Of a stretch of 64,000 nt of DNA, positions 36,001-47,524 are shown in pieces. Source of the DNA: Archegozetes longisetosus (Eukaryota > Arthropoda > Arachnida > Sarcoptiformes > Trhypochthoniidae); contig JAEMBT020000008.1 of the NCBI GenBank assembly GCA_018873245.2, positions 13,751,172 through 13,815,171 of the forward strand, written 5' to 3'. The number at the start of each line of letters is the position of its first letter. Within the stretch, counting starts at the first letter, position 1. The position numbers and the translations under genes were made by a program. The notes beneath the pieces were generated by a model. It saw only the letters and a list, made by a program, of their open reading frames with translations, searched no databases and was not told where the DNA came from.

Positions 36001-38173
36001 GACATTTTATGACAATAAGTCACATGCCAACCTAAACAACAAGTTTCCTAATAATATACTTTCAAATTGAATTACTTGTGAGACTTATAAAAATCCAGTT
36101 AACACGTCAATTTCTACTTGGCCTTCAATTTTAGGTTTTCTTTTAATGGCGAATAACTTATTCTGAAAAAGAACCGAAAGTAGTTTCGATGAAGATAACT
36201 AAGTGGTAAAACTATCCAACAGTTAAAATAAGGTGGAATTTCATGTGTTTTAAAGTTGAGTTTAAAAAAATATTGGAAAATAAAGAGTTATAAAAAGCAC
36301 AGTAAAAGTCAAGCTGAAAAGGAAAGCAATAAAAGGGTGTTAAAAATGGCTTCACTTCTATTTTCAAGTCCTACAAGTTTTTACTTTACAACCAAATTAA
36401 CCTTAAACTATTTCTTAAACTATTAATTCACAGCTATCACTGTCTATTAAAAAAACCTAATCATCAACTCTTACGCAAAAATATAGAAATTATTTTTTAA
36501 CTATTGTTTCGCAATTTTGACTGTCTATAGAAATATATTCGTGAAATGTTACGCAAGACTACAAGAAATGATCTGAAGTAATTAGCAATGAATAGATTTT
36601 GATTACAATTTGCATGATCTACTAGAGAGCATAATTGTAGGTCATTTATTGGGCAGAATGACACGAGTGGTTGGAAATTTGCGGTTGAAAGGGTGAATAT
36701 ATAATGAAAAATCGCACCTATTTCTGTCTACACTTTAGTCATACTTTTTAAGTTTTCCTTTGGTGGGTTAAGGGATCCAAATAGTTAGGATTGCAAAGGG
36801 CATAGTTGTCGGACGGGTTTTGTCTGTCAAGGGCGTCCGTCTGAATCGCGATCGAGTGTCAGGTCATCAGAAAGCCCTCTAAAGCCAGAGCCAACTACAA
36901 CCTGCCGCCTTCTTTTTTGCTCTCCAACCCTCAGGCCAATAAAGCTCTCATACACTACGCTCTAACTTAAAATTAGCCTAAGAAGGGATCCCAATGAGTC
37001 TTCTTCTTGTTCACTTCACTTCGTCTTTTCACTACTACTACTCTGAGAGCTGTAGAGCTCAAAACTGAGAACTTCCTAAGGCTGAGCAGAGAATTCCAGT
37101 TTAGGAGCGACTCATCTCTCCATCACATACAATAGCGAATTGGCATTAGTTTCGCCACTATAGACCATGCTTTAGACTAAACACAGATCAATGCTAGCAA
37201 TAATTGTAAATTGGCTCTAGGGCACATCCTCTTTGCAAATGTTCTCAATACACAGCAGAACCGGCTTCGGAACTAAATCTTACGAAAAAGATTCGACTTA
37301 GACTTCAAATATTTCGGCAAATAAGTCAAATAATCAATTTGACATTCATATACTCCAGTCTGGCTGAACCTAAATTAGATTTGTTGCATATCATTTTCAA
37401 CGCTATTATCTTCACATATCCACATAATTAAACACGTTTCTGAATAATTTGGTTCTTATCTTATGTAAGATAACAGTTCAATGACAATCATTGTTAATTT
37501 GGAACACTAAAAATTATGGGCAAATAGTGAGCACGAGGCAAATCTGATAATTTCAATGAGATATGAATAGCGGATTAGGAAACAGGAAAATGTATAGAAT
37601 TAAAGAGTAGTAGGATTCAATTAAAAAGACCTGAAATAACATTAAAAACCCTAAATTACTATTGAAGAGCCCTGATTCAAATACTACTTCAATAGTATTT
37701 AAAAGCCCTAAAGTGGTATCAAAATACCCTAAAATTCAATATGAATTGAAGCGCTTATAACTGGTAGAACTTACTTTCCAACCAGCAGAGGAGTTACTGT
37801 CGCCCTTATCTTTGAAGTAGGGCACGTTTTGGACCATCCAGTCGTAGATCTGTGACAGAGTCAGCCTCTTCTCGGGTGATCCGTTGATGGCTTGAGTGAT
37901 CAGATCTGCGTATGACATATTGCCCCACGCATTACGACGCGATGTGTTCTTTTTAGGTCCAGTACACGATTGCTCTAAAGGACTTGATTCGTGAGCTGTT
38001 GTCGGCATCACCGATGGATCGATGCCATTGGCAAGCGATCCGTTGCCATCAGTATCACATTTGTCTACTTCTGGGAATTCAGAGACATCAGGTCTTGGAA
38101 GTGGCCATGTATTAGATCGGCCACGAAATGGACTATCCATTGTTGGATCAAAGTCTAGATTAATTGGTTCCAT
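23622..38173 (-). CDS. foxo: Forkhead box O transcription factor (FOXO/DAF-16)
   Basis: Four exons, 38173-37775, 25564-25169, 25037-24488 and 24019-23622, join in phases 0, 0 and 1 to give 580 aa. An in-frame TAA just upstream supports the ATG. The forkhead domain is about residues 76-178, with [12 protein letters not shown], the FOXO-specific [11 protein letters not shown] insert and [13 protein letters not shown] recognition helix. Three AKT/14-3-3 sites are in the usual places: RGRSNT (T22), RRRATS (S178) and RPRASS (S243, in [16 protein letters not shown]). A basic nuclear-localisation stretch follows the domain (KKRGRVKKK). The C-terminus keeps the transactivation motif [10 protein letters not shown] and the terminal SWVH, like SWVSG in vertebrate FOXO1. 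Intron 1 (12.2 kb) cuts the domain exactly between GWK and NSIRHN, the position conserved in vertebrate FOXO genes. The protein binds TTGTTTAC-type sites and is held in the cytoplasm when insulin/PI3K/AKT signalling is active. Alternative 5' exons are possible but not visible. Confidence 0.97.
24060..24200. repeat. Degenerate tandem repeat in FOXO intron 3
   Basis: Variants of the 7-mers AATACCA and AATACTA/AATACTG alternate for about 140 bp inside the 468-bp intron 3. The minus-strand ORF that crosses it reads Trp/Tyr/Leu repeats and is not a gene. Confidence 0.9.
26297..26332. repeat. Imperfect GA repeat
   Basis: GA dinucleotides interrupted by GGG and CAAC, within FOXO intron 1. Confidence 0.9.
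27602..27629. repeat. (TC)n microsatellite
   Basis: Fourteen TC dinucleotides in FOXO intron 1, followed by further CT-rich sequence to about 27645. Confidence 0.96.
29831..29895. repeat. Tandem repeat, about 30-bp unit, two copies
   Basis: The unit contains AATAGGYAAATGTCTAYATA and AAAA, and is present twice with few changes, in FOXO intron 1. Confidence 0.85.
32163..32250. repeat. Minisatellite, 21-22-bp unit, four copies
   Basis: Four copies of GAGGTAATAGTGAGCTGTGT plus CT-like ends lie head to tail; the copies differ at several bases. It lies in FOXO intron 1. Confidence 0.92.
33062..33092. repeat. (TC)n microsatellite
   Basis: An uninterrupted CT run in FOXO intron 1. Confidence 0.96.
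33673..33760. repeat. Minisatellite, about 14-16-bp unit, five degenerate copies
   Basis: The core AAACATAGTGTGC recurs five times with substitutions and 1-3-nt length changes, in FOXO intron 1. The minus-strand ORF at 33553-33759 reads through it and is not a gene. Confidence 0.85.
34296..34448. repeat. Minisatellite, about 20-24-bp unit, six to seven degenerate copies
   Basis: The core GAACAGATACAGAACGAGCT drifts along the array to CAACCAAA...CATACTGAATC. Neighbouring copies are more alike than distant ones, as expected for growth by local duplication. It lies in FOXO intron 1. Confidence 0.88.
36720..37260 (-). promoter_or_regulatory. Relatively GC-rich block inside FOXO intron 1, near its 5' end
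   Basis: About 540 bp stand out from the AT-rich intron by composition, with CpG-containing words such as TCGCGATCGA and GGACGGG...CGTCCGTC. The block lies about 0.5-1 kb downstream of the first coding exon. No open frame or splice pair supports an exon, so an intronic enhancer or an alternative promoter is the most likely explanation. This is inference from composition only. Confidence 0.3.
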
Positions 38174-38826
38174 GTCTTAATCCGATTTTTAAATAATTAT
38201 TGAGCACCAGATTTATATACTAATAATCTATAATATATTCAAATACACAACATAAGTATATAGTTTCAATTTGAAAGGCTTTCAGTCACTAGAAAATTGA
38301 AAGTTTGTGCAACTACTACTTCGAAATAATTTCCAACTTAATAATAAGATAATATCGATTATAGTAATATTAGATATGCTGTAATCTAATTGATATAAAT
38401 TGAGTCAATAAATTGATTCATTAAGTTGAATGTTATACTTGAAAACTTTTCTAATGACCTAAAAAATGACAGCAGCAAAAACTTACTTATGATGAAATGG
38501 TCCAAAATTATATTAAAATATAATCAACAATATATGTAATAATCAACGGATGAGAGACAAGAAGTTTATTTAGTTTTGAATAATTGATAATTTGGCAAAA
38601 AATAAAAGTGAGCACAATCTGAACGTTTGATTCACTTATGAACTATTTATTATCATGTTTTGAGTAATTAATTATATGATAATAAACTCGTATTCCTCTT
38701 AAAATAGTTGTATTTATATTAGACTAGTATTCAAACAGAGTCTCAACAAAATAGTCCTTCTCTTCAATGTTTTACTTATTCTCACAAAACTAAATATACG
38801 TTTAGATATTTTTTACTTCACTTCTT

Positions 38827-38877
38827 CATAATAATTATTAATAATAATATTATTACTATTATTATTATTATTATTAA
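38827..38877. repeat. (ATT)n microsatellite
   Basis: An ATT/AAT run with small interruptions, upstream of FOXO. Confidence 0.92.
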
Positions 38878-39994
38878 CTCATATGCGTTCAAAAACTGAT
38901 TTCGGATCAAAACCAAAGAGCCTTCGATTCAATGATCCTATAAATAAGAGATAAGAAATTATGAAACTTGACAAAAACTTTTAGACTAAGGCGATTATCA
39001 TATGAGAAATGGTTTCAGATTAGAGATAATTTTATGCATTCACTTCTTATTGTAATTAATTTTTCATTTTTTCAAGTCTCTAATTTTTGATAATTAGTTC
39101 GCTTTAGGGATATTGGAATAAAGTAAATCCAACTCAAATCCGGGTTATTATAAGACCGGTGGCTAAGAATTAAGGTTTCGATTAATGCATTCAATATTGT
39201 ATTAGATATACGATTGATTAAAACTTTTTGAATCATTCAGTAAGAAAATTATCGCTTAATCATGACTAAGACATTGAGCTAATGATTAAAAGTAAAAATC
39301 AAATTCAAATTCAAATGAGTCAAAAGAAAAATTTAAAAATAAATCTGAAATCCTCACAACAAAAATATGGTTAATAAATAAATTGAATTGAATTAATTAA
39401 ATGCAAAGTTAACCTATGATTAAATGAAACCAAAATATTCGAAACATTCGGTACTTAAGTGAATGAAAACAGCTATAAATGACGTAAAATTTGAGCGAAA
39501 AATAAGCAAAACATAAGATAAGTATTAGTTTATTTGCATCAAATAATAACGATTGGGAGAATATCTTGGATTGCATTCAAATTACTAAAGCAATCAATGA
39601 TTGTCTTTATCTCAATTAGTAATAAATGCCTACAAAGTGAAAACATTTGAAACGCAACAAAAACTCACGTGATTTGTGTCTTCACAGAAATATCGCACAT
39701 AATTATTATATAACATGGAAAACATATTTAAATCCCGATTACACATAAACTGAATTACGGAAAACACAAAATTCAATCCGAAGGCACCAAAAAAGTGATA
39801 TAAATATGAAAATGAAGCGAATGGCTTTGAAAAGGATGATTTAATAATCAGAGATATAGTTTAGACATAGTGTAAGTTAACATAACATAAGATGAAAACT
39901 GGTCTGTTGTGACTCTAAAGACTAAAAACATAAACAATTTCTTCTATTTTTACGCTTTACTCGCTGTAACGCTGAACGCAACTAAACGTAAGGC

Positions 39995-40330
39995 TCTAAT
40001 TTACCGACTGCTTCATGCACAGAGTGCGCACTAACACATAGAGTCGACGAGTCTCTGCCAGAATGCAGTCAACATAAAACTCTGTCTCGTCTCGTTTGGC
40101 TCTCTCTCTTGTTTTGAGCGACTCCCATTTTCTCTCTCCAAACCATCTCTTCCCTCTCAGACACATCTACACTAAACACGCCATTGACGTCAGCCCAATA
40201 TTAAAAGGCTGTCAGAGCTCCAGTCTATAATATTCGCTAAGAGGGCATATCTTACGCACAGCGAACGTGTAGCTTAGGTCCTTTCTGACAAACTTTGATG
40301 AATAGCTTCAGTCTCTCACTCATTGATTGC
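39995..40330 (-). promoter_or_regulatory. Candidate FOXO promoter or 5' UTR exon
   Basis: This block has more GC and CpG than its surroundings and is pyrimidine-rich on the plus strand. It contains a perfect CRE palindrome, TGACGTCA, near 40186-40193, and next to it CCAAT on the plus strand (ATTGG on the minus strand). It lies about 2 kb upstream of the FOXO start codon, with no other gene 5' end nearby. The role as promoter is inferred. Confidence 0.35.
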
Positions 40331-42533
40331 TTCCACCCCTCAGTATATACCTTTACATTAAATAATTTTGGACCAATACTTTAGCCATGAGTTGCGTAAT
40401 AACAGTATCTAATCGTTTCTATACAACATTTAAGTATTGTATGCAAAAACTTGCAAATGAAAAACTTAGTACTTTTATTTCTTTTTTCTGCTACTACTCA
40501 ATTGGAAAAGAATAACTTATTCTAAGCTAATTATTATTCAATATTGAAAGCGCTGTTCAACGAGTTATCTCTTAATTTGACTTTCCATAATACTTTCTAT
40601 TTTTAAACTTGTTTAATGATTACTTAAAGGCTTTGAGAATAGAAAACGAGGAAATCTTCTAAACTATTTGAATGATGTACGTACAATGCTAAAACATCTA
40701 CATAATTACAAAATCAAAACAAACTGATCTAAACTTGGAATTATTTTTAAAAATAAATATTGCATAAGATAGAAGTTGGCAATTGATTGCAGGTAAATCA
40801 TTTCGAATTCAAACTCAGTGGCAATGAATAGAGATTAAGTTGGAATTAGAAAAGTTTAAAACTTTAAATTATTGGAGAAGGGCTATGAAGAGACATATCA
40901 AAAGAAAAAAATTGAAAGAGATAACTACGTATGAAATAGTAGTCCTAATGTAAGTGTAGTGCTCGCCACTTTTTGGCCGGCAATCAGAATATATGGTGAT
41001 GTTTTATGTTATCAGCATTAAAGCCAAGGACGCCCTTCACTACTTTGTCAGATTTGGGGCCTTTAACTGTTAGGTTCTTTTTATCAATTATATGAAAGAG
41101 TAATAACAAACACTGCTCTTAGAATACAAATTCAGTTTTGAAGGAGACTAAGAATTTTATATCTAACTCATCAGCTTATAAAGTTATGGCGTATCACTTT
41201 TTCAGCATTTTTTACTTTCACGATAATACCACAGCTTTATTCAGCTCGAATCCATTAGAAAAATTTGCATTTTTAATGAGTATTTCTAATCAAAGTGAAA
41301 TTCTCAAGCTTTTGCACAACACTAATTCCTCAAACCTCATTATAAATCATTCACATTAACCTCTAAAATATTAGTATCAATGGAAAGTTTTAGCCACCTT
41401 TTTTAAATTGATTTTAGATTGTTCATGATTTCGAAAATCAAGTTAACTGATTTGCATTTGGATATAGAGTGAAATTGTTTTAAGGAATGAATAATATTTG
41501 CGAAATTGTTTCAGTTAGATATCTGTTAGTTTTTACAGTTATTTGAGGAAAAAAATTTAGCTGTTTTTGCATAAAAAGGTTGAGCTCAATATGCGATTGT
41601 GGGGTTCAGATGGGTTTAAGGCAAAGGTAAAAGTCCAACAGAGTCTATAAGAGGTGTGAATTGTATTGTAAATTAAAACCCAGGAAACTATTACAAAAAA
41701 GAGCTTTTTTGGGGTTAAATTTCCCACGAATTCAATATAAGCACGAATGGAGTTTAGATTCATGCAGAAACCAACTTGTATTACGAAATTGGAGATTGAG
41801 CCTAAAATTGCTGCAAATATTAGCAACTTTGAAATTTGTATCATGTTTTTCTCTCATAAGTATTGGTCAAATATGATTTTCTTTCTTTCTCGTTCAATCT
41901 AAGCCTTGATCAAATTCATGAAGTGTTTTTATTTTCAATGAAATTCTGAGAAAAATTCTCAGAAACCATATTAACGTTAGTTATGATTGGGGAACAATAA
42001 TTTGTTATGATTAATAACATTTTTGACTTAGCGCTTAAGTATATTTTCCATCAATGCTATAAAGAGAAACTCTTACAGCTAAAAACAGTGACTCGGAAAT
42101 TAAAATTTCTATTTAATCAGGAATCGGCTAGGAATAGGTTATCTTAAATGAAACATGGTTTTAAAGCTGAAGGTTAAGTTACGAACCGAAAGTAGTACAC
42201 ACTTCACTACATCGCATTAGTAATGTATTCCAATTTTTGTATGTAAAAAAAGCTATAAAAAATGGGTCAATGCTGTTAATACAGTGGATGTAGAGTAGCA
42301 TCATCACTAACAAGTTACACTCACTGTTACTACTTATACTATGTACATATTATTACGATCTGCTTAGAGCAGTTATAAATAAATTCCTAAGTATTAACTG
42401 GTTTTTTAACTTTTATTTTTAAAGAAGAATAAAAATTTTAAAGAAAAGTAAGCTTCTTACTCAATTTATGTGAAGGAATGAATGAAACGAGAAAGAAGTG
42501 AGAAAAAGTAAAAAGAATAAAATGAAAAAAAAC

Positions 42534-42605
42534 TGCCGTGACCAGGATTCGAACCTGGGTTATTGCGGCCACAACGCAATGTCCTAACCACTAGACGATC
42601 ACGGC
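42534..42605 (-). tRNA. tRNA-His (GTG)
   Basis: On the minus strand the 72-nt sequence folds as a standard cloverleaf. The acceptor stem pairs GCCGTGA with TCACGGC, and position 73 is A. The anticodon loop is TTGTGGC, giving anticodon GTG. The T arm is CCAGGTTCGAATCCTGG, with the internal B box GGTTCGAATCC; the A box lies around TCTAGTGGTTAG. A run of T immediately follows on the minus strand, fitting RNA polymerase III termination. There is no intron. The CCA end is not encoded, as expected in eukaryotes, and the extra 5' G of mature tRNA-His would be added afterwards. Confidence 0.97.
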
Positions 42606-42754
42606 TGGATTACCTTGAGCGGCCTATCAATTCACTTTTCTTACTTTAGCTTAAATAAAAGTTGAGATCACTTCTATTTTTGCGCTCTTCAAAAAAACAT
42701 TCTAATTATAAATTGAAATTTGACAAAAGTGCATATTAAATCAATTGAACAGAC

Positions 42755-42760
42755 TTTATT
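42755..42760 (-). terminator. Possible poly(A) signal of TRAPPC10
   Basis: AATAAA on the minus strand lies about 115 nt beyond the TRAPPC10 stop and before the tRNA-His gene. The position is apt; the hexamer alone is weak evidence. Confidence 0.45.
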
Positions 42761-42873
42761 GGAATGGTTAGGAAGAAAGTTATTTGTAAGAATCAAGTCT
42801 CTCATAACTAAGACTAATAAACTCAATGTACACTAATCAATATTTAAGACTAAATAATTAATAATAGATTAAA

Positions 42874-45800
42874 TTAAGCATCAGGTACAATAAGACCAGA
42901 TGATGGCAAGACATGGACTTGAGTGGCACGACTCCAGTTGTAGACCTGTCCAATTTCAAAGGCTACAAGTTTAGCTTCACTATGATCAGTATTGGTAGAA
43001 CTCTTTTCAGTATTAGAGCTAATATACTTAGACAGCCGAACAGTTGGAAGCGGCAAAAAGCCACTAATCAGTGGCATTACTTCGAAAGTCACATCATATT
43101 TATCGGTTTGATCGATAGTTACCACACCAGCTGTTCGTCCGCTTAGATTCCATAAACTTTGATCAGAAATTATTTCATACATAACGGAGTTGTGATCGTC
43201 AGATGGGTTGACGCGAGTGATCATAACATTCAAGTGACATAAATTGCCAGCACGACAAAACTCCGTTCCCTTTTGTGGTTCTATTATTTCTTTGACAGTA
43301 TATAGAGTCTGATAACCACTGAGTTTATGATCACATTCAAAATTTTCCCATTCATTGCTCTCATTAGTGTTATCGTCGACCAATTTATATTTGACACTAA
43401 ATTCAACTTTATTAGCAGTAGTGTTAGGATCAGATGTTATGATTTCCCACAAGTAATGAACAGTTTGGTTGTTGTAAATGATAGAATCAGCTTTTGGTAA
43501 TCTTCCTTCCAATTGGATTTGCTTATCAGGAGTGAAGTGATCGCATAACTTCAATTGCGGTTCTGACAAAGCTATTTTTCTCTTTGAAACTCCATGTACT
43601 AAAATTTCAACAAACTTTCTTAGATAACAAGTATGCAACTTATAAGAACTAATAAATGGTGGCAAAAGATGGAATGTGACACTAATCCATTTGGGTCTTA
43701 ATGCTCCGTTTGGTGTCCAACTCATTGTCAATTCATGTTCGATAGCATTTGCATCCTTTTGTGCAATCAGTTTAGATTTAATGATTAGAGGGATTGTGAA
43801 AGTTTGAAAAGGATTCAAAGCATTGGATAATTGGAATGAAATTTCATCTTTAAGAGGGGACATAAGATCTGTTTCTAGTTTCAGTTTTAATCCATGAGAA
43901 GCTTTGATAGTGATAGGGAGTTGTTCTTCAAAACTAGAACTGCCACAGTTCAGTTGCAATACAATTGACTGCTCAACACCAGACAGAATATCACTTGTGA
44001 TACCATCCAAAGTTGTTAGTTGTAATACTTTAAGTGATGGTTCTTCAGCGATTACATTAAAACAGATATGTTTTTCTATATTTGTTCCAACAATATTTGA
44101 GATTGAATTCCACTTGAAAATGATTTGATTCAAGATAAAAGTTCCGCTTTCTTTCGAATTATAATTCAATTTGATATTATTAGGACCAGGTTCGACAGTG
44201 ACATCATTGGCAACAAAAGCTTGAGTAGAATTTTCAATCTCTGGGTCTTTATCTAATAAGAAAGAGCCGTGACTATCACTTCTTCTCAACACTTTGGTTG
44301 AATTATTACACTTGACTCCTACTGAAACAGATGAATGAAATGTTTCGATGTATGGTTTGGGATTGATTTTGATTAAGTCTTCATTTGCTTTGTTCTTATT
44401 TTGATCACTCAATAAAGCGGTCAAATGAAGACATTGTTTTTTAGATTTTCTATGCTTTGATAAATTAGTGTTCGCAGTATTTTGTTCAACCTTAAGTGAT
44501 ATTAATAATTGCTCGAATCGGACAGCTTTTGGAAAATTATTGAATATTTTCAAATTAAGTTCAATATCGCAATTATTAACCGTATAATTATCTTTCAATC
44601 CCAAACAAATATCATCAATTGAAAATATATCCTCCATTCGAATGACTACTGACTCGTCTTTCATTGATGCTAGTAGTCTTTCAGCTTCATTATAATGAGT
44701 AAGTCTCTCACTGTCACTGAGAAGAGTAGAGGTTGACAGTTGACATCGAACCTTAAATTCGCGCTTGCTGTCACCAATCATTTTGTAGCATTGCAAAAGC
44801 AAAAGCCTTACATCAGTGAGAAGTTGTGGCCATTTTTCTTTGAGATAGACTTTTTCTAAATCCAACAAAAAAGGCATAGCCTGCTGTCCTTTATTCATTT
44901 TTCTGTAAAAAAATTAAGAACAATATGATTGAAGAGAAGATGTTGAATTAGCATTGAACTAATTACAGATAAAGTTGTGCCAATTCTCTGCCAATATGAC
45001 GCGCGAATCTCATTCTACCGATATGTTTATAAGTACCCATTGTTAGTTCAGATATCTCTAAGTAATGTTTGAGAAATGCCTCTTGACCTGAAAGCGCTTC
45101 TTTCAGTCTTTCCTGTGGACTCATAGGGACTTGATCTGAAACAAATCGCTGTCAGTTAACAAGAAATTCAAACCAAACTGATCAAATTACCAATTCTAGG
45201 GTCGTGGCCCATTCCAGCGATAAGATCGACGACTCTATGTAAACATTCAGATGTCATTTTCATTCCTGGCATTAAACCACAAAGATCTCCTAATTCTGCC
45301 AGCTGTAATAAAAAAATTTACTAAAATATTTACCATTATTTCTCTAAATCGAGTGGGCTTCACCTTGCTTCTGGCATAAGACCAAAGTCCTACGGTATGG
45401 TATGAATAGGATTCCATTTGTGATGAGTCACTATAACGCTCACATTTTTGTAATATCTCTAAAGCACTCAAGAATACCCAACAGGCTATTCCTCCAGCTG
45501 TCATAGTAATCTTTAAAAATCAAAATACATGTTGTATGATAAATATTCAATAAGAAAAGAACAATAAGTAATTACTTCTAGAATGTTCAATTCGTTGACA
45601 CAATTTTGCAGGAAAGGTAGAGATCTAGAGGCGAGTTCCCATGGCTTGTTCAGCAGGAACAGTAGTTCGCATTGTCGCGAAAACAAATAATTTCGTAGTT
45701 CTAAAAGAGTACCTTTTCCATTTTTAAACTGTTCTCTCAAAGATTTAGAAACATTAGATGACAAACAAAGTCCATGCCATGTGTCGTAGTGTTCGCTCAA

Positions 45801-46745
45801 CTTAAGCAACCAGTCGGGCATTTGGCCGGCATTGGAATTGATAACAAACTGGCTGAAAAGTGCGTCCAATTCATCATATTGTACGAGTGCCTCATCATAA
45901 AGACTGAGCATTTCAAAAGCAAATGCCAACTCCTCCTGAAGAAAGAAAAAGTCAAAGAAGTTCCAATTGGGGGCATTACGGTTCTCGCGTTGGGTCCGAA
46001 TATAATCTTCATATCTGACCAGCCGTTTCGAATATGACTGTAAGAGCAAGGTTCGCAATCGATTCAGAAATTGCTGGTAAGACTCAGTGGCTTTCGAGTC
46101 ATTCTTTTGCGAATCAATTAAAGTGATGGTTCGTTCAACACCACTCTTAACTGCTGGAAAATCATTTCTAATTTTATCTAAGACAGAAGATCTTGGCAGA
46201 AGTTTTGTTTTATTGATTCCCTTTCTGGTATCGCTATTATCGACATGGACAATAAACCAATCAGTAGTTGCTCGATCTTTTAGTTTGGAAAACCACGCAT
46301 TAATTTCGTCTTTAGTAGTATTTTTATAAAGGTCAACATCAGAGCAATCTGTCCAATAGGTGTGAAGTAATGGTCGGGAAAGTAATTGTAATTCATTAGT
46401 TTCAGGCAATAAATGATTGTCGTTGAGCGGCACAAACTGCGACTCCAAATAAACGATTTTTGATGAACGACCGTATGATCTGTCGATTAATTGATAATTG
46501 TATCGCATTAAAAACTATTTACAGCAATTAATAAACATTTGATTGAATAGATATTTAAAGCCAAACCTCTGCCACTCGACTCCTTCTTGTGGTAAATCTC
46601 TTGTTATTTGTGAAGACAATTGTTCAGAAAGTAAAGATTCGTTCCCCGAAACTAATAGGAAAAATAATAAATAAAATGATTATTAGATATAAGAAATAAT
46701 TTAATTGATTTTACTTGTAATCAATGGTTTTCCGTAAGACGTCAT
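42874..46745 (-). CDS. TRAPPC10: Trafficking protein particle complex subunit 10
   Basis: Seven exons, 46745-46715, 46651-46567, 46479-45576, 45510-45364, 45302-45191, 45135-44967 and 44902-42874, have GT-AG borders and consistent phases and encode 1158 aa (vertebrate TRAPPC10 is about 1250). All introns are 55-87 nt. Diagnostic segments are KPLIT at the start, VEWQRSYGRSSKIVYLES, YWTDCSDVDLYK, LLPRSSVLDKIRNDF, QEELAFAFEMLSLYDEALVQ, YDELDALFSQFV, FSRQCELLFLLNKPWE, CWVFLSALEILQKCE, HTVGLWSYARSK and, near the C-terminus, EVMPLISGFLPLPTVRLSKY. The N-terminal half is alpha-solenoid and the C-terminal half is beta-sandwich-like, as in Trs130/TRAPPC10. It is a large subunit of TRAPPII, which activates Rab1/Rab11-type GTPases at the Golgi. 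The segment before SYGRSS that stays open in the same frame (up to 46508) is intron. Nothing suggests loss of function. Confidence 0.95.
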
Positions 46746-47270
46746 AATTGTTATAATTATTATTAATTTTGAACTAAATGAAATGTTGCCATAATATTAA
46801 TAGGAATTGTTTACATTCGAATCATATGTTTTCATGAGTGGATTGTATGAACGCCTTCTTTCGTAAACTATTGAACGCCTTATGCTCTGCACAGTTTACG
46901 ACTAAGTTTTTCAATCAATTTTTAGGCATTGTTTGCACAACTAGCTTATATTTTTGTTGACTGATTGCCTAAAACTTACTTAAAAGACTGAAAAAATCGA
47001 AAATCGAGAGTCGACTATCAAAATATTTGATGAAGTTTCAGGAAATTAGTTTATTTTTACGACTCAAAGTATTGAAGTGTTATTATGACTGAACTGAAAC
47101 TTTGCCAAACTGAACATAGAGTAGATGAAAAATTTCAAATAGACTTGACAGCAATAAGTAATCTATTCGTTCAAATGAGGTGAATTGAATCAAATTGAAA
47201 AATTAATGAAGAACATTTTTTGCATGTTAAGTATCTTGAAAGTTGTATTTGAACATTTGTATTCACAATA

Positions 47271-47524
47271 CAGTATAGTAGCCAAGCTAAAAATTTCAAG
47301 TGAGGGTACACGTTATATTTATTTTGATCGAACATTTTCCAACTGAAACCTATTGCACAATGGTTTTAAACTTGAATTGTAATCTGTTTTACTTTATTTT
47401 ATAGCAATTATTACAAAGATTAACAGCATTTCGAATTGAAAAATGTACGACTTTTTACTTGAAGTTAGCTTCAGATTTAAATTAGGGTGCCTGTGTACGC
47501 TTGTCTCCTCTGGCTTCGCCACTG
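47271..47524. mobile_element. hAT-type MITE with degenerate 8-bp target duplication
   Basis: The 254-bp element starts CAGTATAGTAGCCAAG. Its other end, read inwards, is CAGTGGCGAAGCCAGAG, the typical hAT terminal motif. The flanking 8-mers are tcacaata (47263-47270) and gcacagta (47525-47532), which agree at six of eight positions. There is no transposase. The divergence of ends and duplication points to an old insertion. Confidence 0.55.

Larger units (their letters stand above)
25565..37774 (-). other. FOXO intron 1 (12.2 kb)
   Basis: The intron begins GTAAGT after GWK and ends TTTAG before NSIRHN. It holds CT/GA microsatellites (26297-26332, 27602-27629, 33062-33092), a TG-rich run (30031-30075), four minisatellites (29831-29895, 32163-32250, 33673-33760, 34296-34448) and a relatively GC-rich block at 36720-37260. 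Short minus-strand ORFs within it (for example 28036-28260, 30738-30956 and 34091-34294) have no domain or coding bias. No nested gene was recognised. Confidence 0.8.
38174..42533. other. Upstream region of FOXO, to the tRNA-His
   Basis: An AT-rich 4.4-kb stretch without a recognised coding gene. It contains an ATT microsatellite (38827-38877), the CT-rich CRE-bearing block at 39995-40330 and a few short ORFs with no family match, including overlapping ones on both strands at 41557-41876. FOXO 5' UTR exons and promoter probably lie here. Confidence 0.55.

Noticed and set aside
41557..41876. Overlapping 95- and 71-codon ORFs on opposite strands, one with a signal-peptide-like start
   Set aside because: Neither has a recognisable motif or splice partner, and overlap on both strands is more likely chance.
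46480..46508. In-frame ATG upstream of SYGRSS in TRAPPC10
   Set aside because: Family alignment and the acceptor at 46481-46480 place this stretch in intron 2; exons 1 and 2 supply the conserved N-terminus.
46807..46814. TTGTTTAC, a perfect FOXO/DAF-16 binding element about 60 bp upstream of the TRAPPC10 start
   Set aside because: An 8-mer of this composition is expected several times by chance in 64 kb; another lies at 539-546. Neighbourhood to FOXO is not evidence of regulation.
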